Source of the DNA: Pseudooceanicola marinus
Lineage (GTDB): Bacteria; Pseudomonadota; Alphaproteobacteria; Rhodobacterales; Rhodobacteraceae
Length of the DNA: 64,000 nt
Reading direction: 5' to 3'
NCBI RefSeq assembly: GCF_020177265.1
Contig: NZ_JAIVMC010000011.1
Span: forward strand, 1 to 64,000
A program made the position numbers and the translations under genes. The notes beneath the pieces were generated by a model that was given only the letters and a program-made list of their open reading frames with translations, did no database searches and was not told where the DNA came from. Below are positions 28,339 to 37,845 of the stretch, piece by piece (position 1 is the stretch's first letter; each line of letters opens with the position of its first letter).

Positions 28339-29286
28339 TTAGCTCTTGAAATCGAAGAAGTTGGCGCCGGCCTGCGCCAGCAGGGCCTCGGCCATGACGC
28401 GGCCCAGTTCGGCCCCGTCTTCCACCGGCGCGCTGCGGTCATCCGACAGCGCCTCCGACCCGTCGGGGCGCAGAATCTCGCCGCGCAGACGCAGGGTGCC
28501 GTTCGTCACCTCCGCCAGCCCGGCAATCGGCGTCTCGCAGGAGCCGTCGAGGCGCGCGAGGAAGGCGCGTTCCGCCGCCAGCCGCTCGGCCGTGGCCGCA
28601 TCATGGATGGGCTCCAGCAGCGCGGCGGTGGCCATGTCGTCGGCGCGGCGCTCGATCCCGATGGCGCCCTGGGCAACCGCCGGCAGCATCTCGTCCGGGT
28701 CCAGGGCGGCGCGCGCCAGCTCGGGCCGGCCCAGCCGGTGCAGCCCGGCCATGGCCAGGAACGTCGCTTCGGCCACACCTTCCTCCAGCTTGCGCAGACG
28801 GGTCTGCACGTTGCCGCGGAATTCCACCACCTGCAGGTCGGGCCGCCGCACCAGCAGCTGTGCCCGGCGGCGCAGCGAAGAGGTGCCCATGACGGCGCCC
28901 TGCGGCACCTCCGCCAGCGAGCCATGGGCCAGCGAGACGAAGCCGTCGCGCACATCCTCGCGCGGCAGGTAGCAATCCAGCACCAGCCCCTCGGGCTGAT
29001 CCACCGGCATGTCCTTCATCGAATGCACGGCGATGTCGATCTCTCCGGTGGACAGCGCCACCTCGATCTCCTTGGTGAAGAGGCCCTTGCCCCCCACCTC
29101 GCGCAGCGCCTTGTCCTGGATCCGGTCGCCTGCGACCGAGATCACCACCACCTCGAAGGCCTCAAGCGGCAGGTCGAAATGGGCCGCGATCCGGTCGCGG
29201 GTCTCATGCGCCTGGGCCAGGGCCAGGGGCGAGCCACGGGTGCCGATCTTCAGGGGCTGGGCGGGGGTCGGGCGTGCATCTGTCAT
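28339..29286 (-). CDS. hemC: Porphobilinogen deaminase (hydroxymethylbilane synthase)
   Basis: A 315-residue heme-pathway enzyme that joins four porphobilinogens. [14 protein letters not shown] at the N-terminus, HSMKDMP in the middle and the dipyrromethane-binding cysteine in [11 protein letters not shown] are all present. Ends in FDFKS. It faces hemE across 182 bases, so the two consecutive parts of the pathway are made from one divergent promoter region. Confidence 0.97.
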   Translation of the reverse strand: MTDARPTPAQPLKIGTRGSPLALAQAHETRDRIAAHFDLPLEAFEVVVISVAGDRIQDKALREVGGKGLFTKEIEVALSTGEIDIAVHSMKDMPVDQPEGLVLDCYLPREDVRDGFVSLAHGSLAEVPQGAVMGTSSLRRRAQLLVRRPDLQVVEFRGNVQTRLRKLEEGVAEATFLAMAGLHRLGRPELARAALDPDEMLPAVAQGAIGIERRADDMATAALLEPIHDAATAERLAAERAFLARLDGSCETPIAGLAEVTNGTLRLRGEILRPDGSEALSDDRSAPVEDGAELGRVMAEALLAQAGANFFDFKS

Positions 29287-29468
29287 GGGCCTTGGTTACG
29301 CCCGCGCGCCCGGGCTGGCAAGCGTGGCGAAGGGGCGCGGGCAAGGGCGGCCGACCGACGTGGACAGATCGCCCGGGCGCACCATCTGTCACAGGCGCGA
29401 GACACCGGGATCGCTTGACTTTCAGGGGCCGGACCGCGACCAGAGACCCGAAGAACGGAGGGACCCAC

Positions 29469-30503
29469 ATGGCCGAAAAGACGATCCTGCGCGCGCTCAA
29501 GGGCGAGGTGCTGCCGACGCCGCCGATCTGGATGATGCGCCAGGCAGGGCGTTACCTGCCGGAGTACAAGGCGACCCGTGCCCAGGCCGGGGATTTCCTG
29601 TCGTTGTGCTACAATCCGGACCTGGCCGCCGAGGTCACCTTGCAGCCGATCCGCCGCTACGGTTTCGACGCCGCGATCCTCTTTGCCGACATCCTGCTGC
29701 TGCCCCAGGCCCTGGGTGCCGACCTGTGGTTCGTCACCGGCGAGGGGCCGCGCCTGTCGACGATCACGCAGCAATCCGAGTTCGATGCGCTGAAGCCTGC
29801 GTCGGAGGTGCATGAGACCCTGTCGCCGATCTACGAGACGGTGAAGATCCTGAAGCGCGAGCTGCCCGCCGAGACGACGCTGATCGGCTTCGCCGGCGCG
29901 CCCTGGACGGTGGCCACCTACATGATCGCAGGGCGCGGCACCAAGGACCAGGGCCCGGCCCATGCGCTGAAGGCCGAGAACCGCGCGCTGTTCGAGGCGA
30001 TCCTGGAGCGGCTGACCGAGGGCACGATCGAATACCTGTCGAAACAGATCGAGGCCGGCGCCGAGGTGGTGAAGCTGTTTGACAGCTGGGCCGGATCGCT
30101 GAAGGGCGAGGATTTCGACCGCTACGCGCTGGCGCCTGCCAAACGCATCATCGCCGAGCTGAAGGCGCGCCACCCGGGCATCCCCGTCATCGCCTTCCCG
30201 CGCGAGGCGGGTGAGAAATACGTGGGCTTTGCCAAGGCCACCGGCGCCGATTGCGTCGCCCTGGACAATTCCGTGGCGCCCGAATGGGCCGCCGCCAACG
30301 TCCAGGTGGACGGCTGCGTGCAGGGCAACCTGGCCTCGTCGCACATGGTCACCGGGGGCGAGGCGTTGGTGCGGGAAACCAGGGAAATCGTGCAGGCCTT
30401 TTCCAAGGGGCCGCATATCTTCAACCTGGGCCACGGCATCACGCCGGATGCGGATCCCGAGAACGTCCAGCTGATGATCGACACTGTGCGCGGCGGCGCC
30501 TGA
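29469..30503 (+). CDS. hemE: Uroporphyrinogen decarboxylase
   Basis: A 344-residue enzyme turning uroporphyrinogen III into coproporphyrinogen [19 protein letters not shown] holds the substrate-binding arginines, [13 protein letters not shown] the second signature, and FNLGHGI the C-terminal site. GGAGGGAC precedes the ATG at 29469. A TTGACT element (29415-29420) lies upstream. Feeds hemF and hemN, both also in this window. Confidence 0.97.
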   Translation: MAEKTILRALKGEVLPTPPIWMMRQAGRYLPEYKATRAQAGDFLSLCYNPDLAAEVTLQPIRRYGFDAAILFADILLLPQALGADLWFVTGEGPRLSTITQQSEFDALKPASEVHETLSPIYETVKILKRELPAETTLIGFAGAPWTVATYMIAGRGTKDQGPAHALKAENRALFEAILERLTEGTIEYLSKQIEAGAEVVKLFDSWAGSLKGEDFDRYALAPAKRIIAELKARHPGIPVIAFPREAGEKYVGFAKATGADCVALDNSVAPEWAAANVQVDGCVQGNLASSHMVTGGEALVRETREIVQAFSKGPHIFNLGHGITPDADPENVQLMIDTVRGGA

Positions 30504-30545
30504 TCTGACGTCGCCGGGTCAGGCCCACATCCTCAGCCCCCGTCC

Positions 30546-31586
30546 TCAGGCTTCCGCCCGGCGGGGGTCGTGGACCGGCAAAGAGAGGCCCTCCGGCTCC
30601 GCCTCGGCGGGGCCGTCGACCTCGTGGATCGGCCCTTCTTCCACCAGCTGCGCTTCCTGCGGGCCGTCGTCCACGGCCCCGCCATCTACCTCTTTCCCGG
30701 TCAGGACCGTATCCGCCTCGCCCCGCTGTGGGGCCGGATCCGGCGCCGCGACCTCGGCGGCCAGCGCCCGGTCGATCTGAACGTTCAGCGACGCGCCCAG
30801 CAGGACAACGAAGGCCGAGACATAGAGCCAGAACAGCAGGGCGACAGCCGCCCCGAGAGAGCCGTAGACCTCGTTGTAATCGGCGAAGTTGGTGAAGTAG
30901 AGCGACAGCGCGTAGGAGGCGGCCAACCACAGCACCACGCTGACGATGGCCCCTGGCGTCGCCCAGGACATGCGTTCGCCCCGGTTGTTGGGGCCATAGC
31001 GATAGAGCAGCGACAGCGCGCCCATGACAGCCAGAAGCGCGGCCAGCCAGCGCACGATCTCCACCGCGACGGAGGCCACGGGGCCGAGCGGGAAGATCGT
31101 CAGGATCACCGGCAGCACCACGACGGAGCCGAGCGCCACGATCCCCACCCCCAAAAGCGCGACCGTCAGCATCAGCGCGATCAGGTAGTGGCGTAGCGAG
31201 CCGCGATTCTCCTGCCCGTGGATGGTGTTCAGCCCCAGGATCATCGCCGCCACGCCCGACCGCGACGACCAGATGGCGAAGGCCAGCGACAGTGCCCCCG
31301 CCCAGCCGAGGGTCGAGCCGGAGGAGGCGGAGATCTTGTAGACCTGTGCGGCGACCAGTCGATAGACCTCATCCGGCAAGATGCCGCGCAGCAGTTTCAG
31401 CTCTTCCATCACCACGGTGGGGTCGGAAATGATCCCCCACAGGGCGATCAACGCGGCGAGGCCCGGAAACAGCGCCAGCATGGCGTAGAAGGCGACGCCA
31501 GCGGCGACCAGGGCCATGTTGATCTCGCCGATCTGCACGACGATGCCCGACAGGACCGCCCACGCGCGTTTCACCTGTTTCATCAT
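30546..31586 (-). CDS. YihY/UPF0761 family membrane protein
   Basis: A 346-residue inner-membrane protein with six helices in the YihY (formerly RNase BN/BrkB) arrangement: GVAFYAMLALFPGLAALIAL near the N-terminus and SLGAAVALLFWLYVSAFVVLLGA at the end of the membrane part. The last 75 residues are acidic and probably disordered. The older RNase BN name is wrong for this family; the molecular function is not established. It lies 46 bases after hemF on the same strand and converges on hemE. Confidence 0.85.
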   Translation of the reverse strand: MMKQVKRAWAVLSGIVVQIGEINMALVAAGVAFYAMLALFPGLAALIALWGIISDPTVVMEELKLLRGILPDEVYRLVAAQVYKISASSGSTLGWAGALSLAFAIWSSRSGVAAMILGLNTIHGQENRGSLRHYLIALMLTVALLGVGIVALGSVVVLPVILTIFPLGPVASVAVEIVRWLAALLAVMGALSLLYRYGPNNRGERMSWATPGAIVSVVLWLAASYALSLYFTNFADYNEVYGSLGAAVALLFWLYVSAFVVLLGASLNVQIDRALAAEVAAPDPAPQRGEADTVLTGKEVDGGAVDDGPQEAQLVEEGPIHEVDGPAEAEPEGLSLPVHDPRRAEA

Positions 31587-31632
31587 CGTCGCTGTCCCTC
31601 TGCTGCGCCCGGCTGCCAGACTAGATGGCGCG

Positions 31633-32523
31633 TCACACCCACTTTGCCAGCGGCGGCAGGGACATCAACACGGCATTGGGGTCGTGGCCGGTCTCCAGGC
31701 CGAATTTCGTCCCGCGGTCATAGACCAGGTTGTATTCGGCATAGAGCCCGCGATGGATCAGCTGCGCGTCCTTGTCGGCCGCGTCCCAGGGCTGCGCCCG
31801 GCGCTTGTCGGCCAAGGGCAGGAAGGCGGGCAGGAAGGCGCGGCCCACGTCCTGGATAAAGGCGAAATCGGCCTCCCAGTCGCCGCTGTTGTGATCGTCG
31901 AGGAAGATGCCGCCGACGCCGCGCGCGCGCTTGCGATGCGGGATGTAGAAATACTCGTCCGCCCAGTCCTTGAAACGCGGATAGAACGCCGGGTCATGCC
32001 GCGCGCAATGCTCTTCCTGCACCGCATGGAAATGGGCGGTGTCCTCGGCATATTCGATGCAGGGGTTCAGGTCGGACCCGCCGCCGAACCACCAGCCGTG
32101 CGGCGTCCAGAACATGCGGGTGTTCATGTGGACGGCCGGCGCATGGGGGTTCTGCATATGCGCCACCAGGCTGATGCCCGAGGCCCAGAAGCGCGGATCC
32201 TCGGCCATGCCGGGCAGACCCTTGCGCGCGGCCATGGCCGTCTGCGCCCGCGCGCCCAGCTCCCCATAGACGGTTGAGATATTGACGCCGACCTTCTCGA
32301 AGACCCGGCCGCCGCGCATCACGGACATCAGCCCGCCGCCAGCGTCGCTGCCATCCTCGCTGGTGCGTGTCGTCGGCGTGACATCGAAGCGGCCCGCAGG
32401 TTGGTCCGACAGCGGCCCGTCCGTCTGCGCGTCCTCCAGCCCCTCGAATGCCGCGACGATCTGATCCCGCAGCTCGCGGAACCAGGCGCTGGCCCGCGCC
32501 TTCTCATCCGTCATCTCCGCCAT
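31633..32523 (-). CDS. hemF: Oxygen-dependent coproporphyrinogen III oxidase
   Basis: A 296-residue cytosolic enzyme that uses O2 to form protoporphyrinogen IX. The family signature around FWTPHGWWFGGGSDLNP and the EEHCARHD and GIFLDDHNSG segments are intact. AAAGGAG lies ahead of the ATG at 32523. The genome also holds hemN, the oxygen-independent enzyme for the same step, so heme can be made with or without oxygen. Confidence 0.97.
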   Translation of the reverse strand: MAEMTDEKARASAWFRELRDQIVAAFEGLEDAQTDGPLSDQPAGRFDVTPTTRTSEDGSDAGGGLMSVMRGGRVFEKVGVNISTVYGELGARAQTAMAARKGLPGMAEDPRFWASGISLVAHMQNPHAPAVHMNTRMFWTPHGWWFGGGSDLNPCIEYAEDTAHFHAVQEEHCARHDPAFYPRFKDWADEYFYIPHRKRARGVGGIFLDDHNSGDWEADFAFIQDVGRAFLPAFLPLADKRRAQPWDAADKDAQLIHRGLYAEYNLVYDRGTKFGLETGHDPNAVLMSLPPLAKWV

Positions 32524-32606
32524 GTCCCGCTCCTTTCGCCAGATGCCTCCGCCTCCCTACCAGCCCGCGCCGCAGGGCAGAAGAGGGCGCCCACCCCCTG
32601 ACCCCA

Positions 32607-32640
32607 TACGATGGCTGAAAATACTCCCGCCGGAGGCTCG
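32607..32640 (-). repeat. 3'-end repeat, copy C
   Basis: Read on the minus strand: GGGAGTATTTTCAGCCATCG (32611-32630) then TATG. It is downstream of the SDR gene (stop 32761) in that gene's direction. The preceding hairpin here is GC-rich but irregular (about 32634-32652). Confidence 0.6.
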
Positions 32641-32675
32641 GGGCTCCGCAGGAGCGCCGAACAGCACCGGCGCAA

Positions 32676-32701
32676 AAGGAAATGGCCCCTGACGGGGCCA
32701 T
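32676..32701 (-). terminator. Hairpin terminator of the clpS-methyltransferase-SDR run
   Basis: ATGGCCCC (32682-32689) pairs perfectly with GGGGCCAT (32694-32701) over TGAC. On the minus strand it is followed by TTTCCTTTT, a weak T-run. Confidence 0.6.
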
Positions 32702-32710
32702 GCCTTCGGC

Positions 32711-32734
32711 GAGAGTATTTGTGGCTGTCGGATG
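32711..32734 (+). repeat. 3'-end repeat, partial inverted copy D
   Basis: GAGAGTATTTGTGGCTGTCG then GATG. It is a partial copy in the opposite direction to copy C, so C and D form an outward-facing imperfect inverted pair (about 16 of 22 positions match) around the terminator hairpin. Confidence 0.4.
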
Positions 32735-32760
32735 AAAGGGGCGCGTCGCCCCGGCCCGGA

Positions 32761-33561
32761 TCAGTGCGCGGGGGCGGCGACCGGATCGAGCAGGGTGCGG
32801 CCGCCGTCGACCGTGACGATCTGTCCGGTCATGAAGGAGGAGGCGTCACAGGCCAGGTATTGCACCGCCTCGGCCAACTCGCCCGGGGGCGCGATGCGCG
32901 ACAGCGGCGTGTGGTCCTCGATGTCCTCGCGGAAATCCGAATTGCCGCGCAGGGTTTCCTTCAGCGAGGACGACATGACCGAGCCGAAGGCCAGCGCGTT
33001 GACGCGGATCCCGTGCGGCGCCAGGGCCACGGCCAACGAGCGGGTCATCTGGTCCAGCGCGGCCGACGAGACGGAGAAGGCCATCAGGTCCGGGTGGGTC
33101 CGGCGCGCGGCGATCGACGACAGGTTCACGATCGCCCCGCCCTTGGGGCCGTCGGGCTTCTCGGATTGCTTGATCATCCGCTTGGCCACCGTCTGCGTCA
33201 CCCGCAGCGCCGTCAGCAGGTTCTGCTGCAGCATGGTTTCCATCGCGTCGTCATCGGGGTTCAACGGGTCCGACACCAGCACCTGGCGCGAGGCGTTGAC
33301 CAGGATGTCCACCTGGTCGAAGGCGTCGATGGTGGCCGACAGCAGGTTGGCGATGGTCAGCTTTTCCCGCAGGTCGCCGGCGAAGTAGCGGATATTGCCC
33401 TCTTCCACCGCCTCGCCCAACTCGTCCCGCAGGCGATCCTCGTCCATGTCGGCGAACATCACGTTGGCACCCTTGTCGGCAAAGAGCTTGCCGATGGCCA
33501 GACCGATGCCATGGGCGGCGCCGGTCACGATGGCGGTCTTGCCCGCAATCGAGAATGTCAT
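32761..33561 (-). CDS. SDR-fold protein with lost active site
   Basis: A 266-residue SDR-fold protein. The cofactor site TGAAHGIG is normal, but the catalytic pair is gone: where active members have YxxxK before AAL, this protein reads FSVSSAAL (Tyr to Phe, Lys to Ser), and the usual NNAG strand reads VNASRQV. The fold and the C-terminal MTGQIVTVDGG are kept, so it is probably a binding or regulatory protein, or has unusual chemistry. Its start overlaps the methyltransferase stop by four bases (ATGA). Confidence 0.88.
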   Translation of the reverse strand: MTFSIAGKTAIVTGAAHGIGLAIGKLFADKGANVMFADMDEDRLRDELGEAVEEGNIRYFAGDLREKLTIANLLSATIDAFDQVDILVNASRQVLVSDPLNPDDDAMETMLQQNLLTALRVTQTVAKRMIKQSEKPDGPKGGAIVNLSSIAARRTHPDLMAFSVSSAALDQMTRSLAVALAPHGIRVNALAFGSVMSSSLKETLRGNSDFREDIEDHTPLSRIAPPGELAEAVQYLACDASSFMTGQIVTVDGGRTLLDPVAAPAH

Positions 33562-34583
33562 CTGGATCTCCCCATTCGTCCCGAGGGGGAGCCTACCTTG
33601 CCCCCGCCCCCTTGGCGAGAGGGCCGCTCTGCCATCAGCAGCTTGAAGCTTCGATTGCCGCCGAAGACCTCCACATGGCCGAAAAGATCACCCAGGGTCT
33701 TCTCGTAGCCCAGATGCGCATTGGCCACGACGTAAAGACGCCCCTTGGGCGCCAGCATGGCGCCGGCGGCCCGCAGGAAGGTGCGGCCCAGTTCCGGGTC
33801 GGCCTTGCGTTCGCGGTGGAAGGGCGGGTTCATCACGACGAAATCCAGCATCCGCCCCGGGCGCCAGGCCGTGGCATCGGCCCAGTGGAAGCCCGCGCGC
33901 GGATCGGTCACGTTGCGCCGCGCACAGGCCAGCGCGGCGTGGTCGGCCTCGACCAGATCCAGCGCCTTCACCTTGGGCGAGCCTTCCAGCACCTTGGCCC
34001 CCAGGAAGCCCCAGCCGGCGCCCAGGTCGGCGCCATATCCCGACAACTCCGGCAGGGCCTCGGCCAGCAGGGCCGACGCCGGGTCGATCCCGTCGGCGGA
34101 GAAGACGCCGGGCGCGGTGTGCCAACCATCGGCGCTCTGTTCTGCGGCGGGGCGCCAGGCCTCCAGATCGGCGGCGCCAATCCAGAACAGCTTCCCATGG
34201 GCCTTGGAGATGGGGGCCGAGACCTCGCCCAGCCCACGCAGCGCCTTCAGCATGCTGTCCACGCCCGCGTCCTTCTGCCCGTCGATCAGGACGGGGCCGT
34301 CGGTCACGGCGCGCGCCTGCGCCACCAGCGCCCGCGCCTCGGCCTTGGCCCGCGGCAGGCAGACCAAGGCGGCGGCGTAGCGGCCCTCGGGGGCCACCGC
34401 AACGGCATAGCCCAGGCGTTCGAAGGCGGTGTAGTCGGGGCGGAAGCCGGTCACGACCTCCACACGATCTTTCGGCAGGGCCGTCAGGTCGGCGCCGGCA
34501 TGGGGCGCGAACACGGCGATCCGACCCGCCTCCGGCAGGGTCGGGCCGCTCTCCATCGCGAGAGCGAGGCGGGATCCGAGCAT
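33558..34583 (-). CDS. RsmC-like class I methyltransferase
   Basis: A 341-residue protein with two related halves, as in RsmC (16S rRNA G1207 N2-methyltransferase). The C-terminal half has the S-adenosylmethionine site (YGADLGAGWGFLGAKVL) and the amino-methylating motif VMNPPFH. The N-terminal half lacks these, as usual. The last 20 residues are Gly/Arg-rich and extend past the usual end. It follows clpS by only a few bases and is coupled to the SDR-fold gene. An exact rRNA target is not proven by sequence. Confidence 0.85.
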   Translation of the reverse strand: MLGSRLALAMESGPTLPEAGRIAVFAPHAGADLTALPKDRVEVVTGFRPDYTAFERLGYAVAVAPEGRYAAALVCLPRAKAEARALVAQARAVTDGPVLIDGQKDAGVDSMLKALRGLGEVSAPISKAHGKLFWIGAADLEAWRPAAEQSADGWHTAPGVFSADGIDPASALLAEALPELSGYGADLGAGWGFLGAKVLEGSPKVKALDLVEADHAALACARRNVTDPRAGFHWADATAWRPGRMLDFVVMNPPFHRERKADPELGRTFLRAAGAMLAPKGRLYVVANAHLGYEKTLGDLFGHVEVFGGNRSFKLLMAERPSRQGGGGKVGSPSGRMGRSR

Positions 34584-34590
34584 GGTCGCT

Positions 34591-35001
34591 CTATTCCTTT
34601 TCCATGGTGCATTGCAGCGGATGCTGGTGCTTGCGGGCGAAATCCATCACCTGCGCCACCTTGGTCTCCGCAATCTCGTGGCTGAAGACGCCGACGACGG
34701 CGACGCCCTTCTTGTGCACGGTCAGCATGATCTCGAACGCCTGGGCATGGGTCATGCCGAAGAACCGTTCCAGCACCAGCACGACGAATTCCATCGGGGT
34801 GTAATCGTCGTTCAGCAGCAGCACCTTGTAAAGGGGCGGTCGCTTGCTGCGCGGCTTGGTGTCCAGCACGACATTGCCGTCGCCTTCCGGATCATCAGGT
34901 CCGGCCATCAGGGTCAGCGGCTGCGCCCAGGCGCCCATCTGCGCCAGCGGCTCGGGCCGCGCGGTCTCGGTCACTTGGGTCATCATCACGTCGGTCGTCA
35001 T
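34591..35001 (-). CDS. clpS: ATP-dependent Clp protease adaptor
   Basis: A 136-residue adaptor that delivers N-degron proteins to ClpAP. The core [25 protein letters not shown] and the peptide-binding region with [15 protein letters not shown] are standard. The first 50 residues are a longer, unstructured N-terminal tail, which in ClpS proteins controls ClpA activity. ATG codons at 35001, 34986 and 34983 are all possible starts. First gene of a clpS-methyltransferase-SDR run. Confidence 0.93.
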   Translation of the reverse strand: MTTDVMMTQVTETARPEPLAQMGAWAQPLTLMAGPDDPEGDGNVVLDTKPRSKRPPLYKVLLLNDDYTPMEFVVLVLERFFGMTHAQAFEIMLTVHKKGVAVVGVFSHEIAETKVAQVMDFARKHQHPLQCTMEKE

Positions 35002-35148
35002 CTCCGCTGGGCCTGTCTCTCCGATCGAACGTCCAAAGCGATGTTCTTCCGGGGTGCCGGCAGCAGTGTTGAGGTTTCGGGATCAGGCTGCTCTATATAA
35101 CGCCGCAGGCCCGTCAGGGAAGGCCGCAGCCAGGATCACGGAAAAAAA

Positions 35149-35850
35149 ATGGCACGAAAAATCACAACAATCGGTTTCGATGCGGATGACACACTCTGGC
35201 ACAACGAGCGGTTCTTCCACCTCACCCAACAGCGATTCGCCGAATTGCTGGCCGATCATGCCGATCCCGACCACCTGTCGGAACGCCTTCTGGCGGCCGA
35301 GCGGCGCAACATCGGGCACTACGGTTTCGGCATCAAGGGCTTCATGCTGTCGATGATCGAGACCGCGATCGAGATCACCGAGGACCGCGTGCCGGCCCAG
35401 GTCATCCGCCAGATCATCGAGGCCGGCCAGGACATGCTGGCCCATCCGATCGAACTGCTGCCCCATGCCCGGGAGGCGGTCGAGGCGCTGGCGGGCAGCC
35501 ACCGCGTGCTGCTGATCACCAAGGGCGACCTACTGGACCAGGAACGCAAGCTGGCGCAGTCCGGGCTGGGGGATCTCTTCGACGGAGTCGAGATCGTCTC
35601 GGACAAGACCCCGCCGGTCTACGCCCGCATCTTCTCCGAACATGGCGACGGGCCGGAGCGCGCGCTGATGGCCGGGAACTCGATGAAATCCGACGTGCTG
35701 CCGGCCATCGCCGTCGGCGGCGTCGGGGTGCATGTGCCGCACGGGCTGTCCTGGGCGCTGGAACATGCCGAGGCGCCCGAGGATGAGCCGCGCTTCTTCA
35801 CCCTGACCGATCTCGGAGCCCTTCCGCCGCTGGTCGATCAGCTCGACTGA
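35149..35850 (+). CDS. HAD family hydrolase
   Basis: A 233-residue phosphatase of the HAD superfamily. Motif I is FDADDTLW (Asp nucleophile), motif II LLITKGD, and motif IV is near GNSMKSDVLPA; all four motifs are present, so it should be active. An all-helical cap (residues 15-90) fits subfamily I. The TATATAAC region at 35094-35101 is the probable promoter. Substrate unknown; divergent from clpS. Confidence 0.88.
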   Translation: MARKITTIGFDADDTLWHNERFFHLTQQRFAELLADHADPDHLSERLLAAERRNIGHYGFGIKGFMLSMIETAIEITEDRVPAQVIRQIIEAGQDMLAHPIELLPHAREAVEALAGSHRVLLITKGDLLDQERKLAQSGLGDLFDGVEIVSDKTPPVYARIFSEHGDGPERALMAGNSMKSDVLPAIAVGGVGVHVPHGLSWALEHAEAPEDEPRFFTLTDLGALPPLVDQLD

Positions 35851-36264
35851 GGCCGTGGCGCCCCCTTTGGCCACGTGGGCGCGCGACAGGCCCGCGTTAC
35901 GTGTCAAGGGCCCGGCCCAGCCCCCTTGCGGATCACGCCCAGCCTCCGATGGCGGCCCGACGATGCCGAAAATGTCAACTTCGGCGCCTAGGCCCCTGAA
36001 AAGGAAAAGCAATTGCACATCTGTAACCCCGCAATTGCATCCCCTTGTTTTCATGGGTGACCACAGTCCTAGTAGGTTTATTCACAGCCATCACTACATC
36101 TGGAAGATGTACACAGGTGGCGGAAAGTCGCCCCAAAATGGTCGCTTTGTTCCACATGCGCCCTATGGTATCTCTCGCAATAGACGACAGGGGTGCCGCA
36201 GGCATTGGCGCCCCGGTCGACAAAGATGGACCGACCGGAAAACCGGCGGCGACGAGGCAGATAG
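35851..36264. other. Intergenic region with repeated palindromes and a DnaA box
   Basis: This 414-base gap between the HAD gene and the D,D-carboxypeptidase is AT-richer than its surroundings in 36000-36190. It holds inverted repeats CGTGGC/GCCACG (35854-35875) and GCCGAA/TTCGGC (35965-35985), two identical palindromes GCAATTGC 22 bases apart (36009-36016, 36031-36038), and TTATTCACA (36078-36086), a full match to TTATNCACA. No gene is convincing. Confidence 0.5.
36009..36038. promoter_or_regulatory. Tandem GCAATTGC palindromes
   Basis: Two copies of the 8-base palindrome GCAATTGC start 22 bases apart, about two helical turns, upstream of the carboxypeptidase gene. Spacing on one DNA face suggests a cooperative binding site; the protein is unknown. 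Confidence 0.4.
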
Positions 36265-37845
36265 GTGAGTGACGTGGTGGTTCGGCGCAGGCAGCCGGCC
36301 CTTGACGGGCTATTCAAGACATTCGTAACGGCATTTCTTGCCCTGGTGCTCGTGGCCTTGTGGTCACCCGGCGCCCAGGCCGCACCCTATGCCGAAATGG
36401 TCGTAGACGCCCGCACCGGCGAGGTGCTGCGCTCCCGCAATGCCGACACCCGGCTGCACCCTGCCTCCCTCACCAAGATGATGACGCTCTACATTGCCTT
36501 CGAGGCGGTGGAACATGGCGAGATCTCCCTCGACACCCAGGTGCGCGTGTCCCGCAACGCCGCCAACGAGGTCCCCTCGAAGCTGGGTCTGCGTGAAGGT
36601 CAGCGGATCAAGCTGCGCTACCTGATCCGCGCGGCGGCGGTGAAATCGGCCAATGATGCGGCCACGGCCATCGGCGAGGCCATCGAGGGCTCCGAAGCGG
36701 CCTTTGCCCGCCGGATGAACCGCACTGCCGAGGCGCTCGGGATGACCCGCACCACCTTCAAGAACGCCAATGGCCTGACCTCCTCCGGCCACCTGTCGAC
36801 CGCCCGCGACATGACCACGCTGGGGCGGCACCTCTATTTCGACTACCCGGAATACTACCACCTGTTCTCGAAACGCACGGCGGATGCGGGCGGCACGACC
36901 GTCTACAACACCAACCGCAAGTTCCTGGCCGCCTATCGCGGCGCCGACGGGATCAAGACGGGCTACACCCGCGCCGCCGGGTTCAACCTGGTGGCCTCCG
37001 CCGCTCGCGGCAACGAACGCATCATCGCCACGATCTTCGGCGGTCGCTCGACCCCCTGGCGCAATGCGCGCATGGCGGAACTTCTGGACCTTGGCTTTGA
37101 ACGTGCCCCCTCCTCCGCGCCGACCATCGCGCCGGCGAAACCCGTCTACGGCGCTCATGACGAGCTGCTGATGGCCGGCAAGACAGTGCGCGTGAACGGC
37201 GCGCCGCGGGCCTCGCTGCGCCCCCGCGCCCGCCCGATCCCCGACACGCCGGAGGAGGCGCCGGACGAGATGCTGCTGGCCTCGCTGCCCGACGCCGCCA
37301 CGTTGGACGCCGCCGCCGCCGAGGCCCTGGCCTTTGCCGACACCAGTGCCGGTCAGACCCTGCCGCCGCCCGAGGACCCCGCCCAGGGCGATGCCGCGGT
37401 CGAAACCGCCGTCGCCGCCACCCCGGCGATCCTGCCCTCCGGCCCGGTAGAAAACCCGATCCCCCCGATGGCCCGGCCCAGTACCCTGCTGAACCAGTTC
37501 AGCCCGGCCCTGCCCGCGCAGACCACGGAGGCCCAGAAGGCCTCGCTGCCCGCAGACGTGGGCGTGGCCGTCACCCCGGTGGTCACCCGCTCCGCCGATG
37601 CCGGCCCGGCCAGCTGGGGCGTGAACATCGGCCGCTACACCACCGAGGGCCGCGCGGAACGCATCCTGCTGACCACCGCCCTGGCCGAGGTCGAGACGCT
37701 GGAAGGCGCCGACCGTCGCGTGGTGCGCTCGCCCACCGGGTTCGACGCCAACTTCGCCGGCCTGACCCGGGATGCCGCCGACCGCACCTGCCGGCGCCTG
37801 AACGCCCGCAACCAGACCTGCTTCATGATCGGCCCGGACACCTGA
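36265..37845 (+). CDS. D-alanyl-D-alanine carboxypeptidase with C-terminal SPOR-like domain
   Basis: A 526-residue penicillin-binding protein of family S11. A signal peptide ends about residue 40 (GAQAAPY). The active-site motifs are SxxK in HPASLTKMM, SAN, and KTG in DGIKTGYT. After the peptidase domain (about 40-280) comes a long Ala/Pro-rich linker (about 290-430), then a region (about 440-525) that looks like a SPOR domain binding denuded septal peptidoglycan. It would trim the fifth D-Ala from cell-wall stem peptides. The start is GTG at 36265. Confidence 0.9.
   Translation: MSDVVVRRRQPALDGLFKTFVTAFLALVLVALWSPGAQAAPYAEMVVDARTGEVLRSRNADTRLHPASLTKMMTLYIAFEAVEHGEISLDTQVRVSRNAANEVPSKLGLREGQRIKLRYLIRAAAVKSANDAATAIGEAIEGSEAAFARRMNRTAEALGMTRTTFKNANGLTSSGHLSTARDMTTLGRHLYFDYPEYYHLFSKRTADAGGTTVYNTNRKFLAAYRGADGIKTGYTRAAGFNLVASAARGNERIIATIFGGRSTPWRNARMAELLDLGFERAPSSAPTIAPAKPVYGAHDELLMAGKTVRVNGAPRASLRPRARPIPDTPEEAPDEMLLASLPDAATLDAAAAEALAFADTSAGQTLPPPEDPAQGDAAVETAVAATPAILPSGPVENPIPPMARPSTLLNQFSPALPAQTTEAQKASLPADVGVAVTPVVTRSADAGPASWGVNIGRYTTEGRAERILLTTALAEVETLEGADRRVVRSPTGFDANFAGLTRDAADRTCRRLNARNQTCFMIGPDT

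Noticed and set aside
29287-29468. Caulobacter-style origin beside hemE
   Set aside because: The hemC-hemE gap is 182 bases of ordinary GC-rich DNA, with no DnaA boxes or paired TTAA motifs.
36078-36086. Replication origin near the D,D-carboxypeptidase
   Set aside because: Only one full DnaA box is seen, without dnaA, parAB or an AT-rich unwinding region with repeats.
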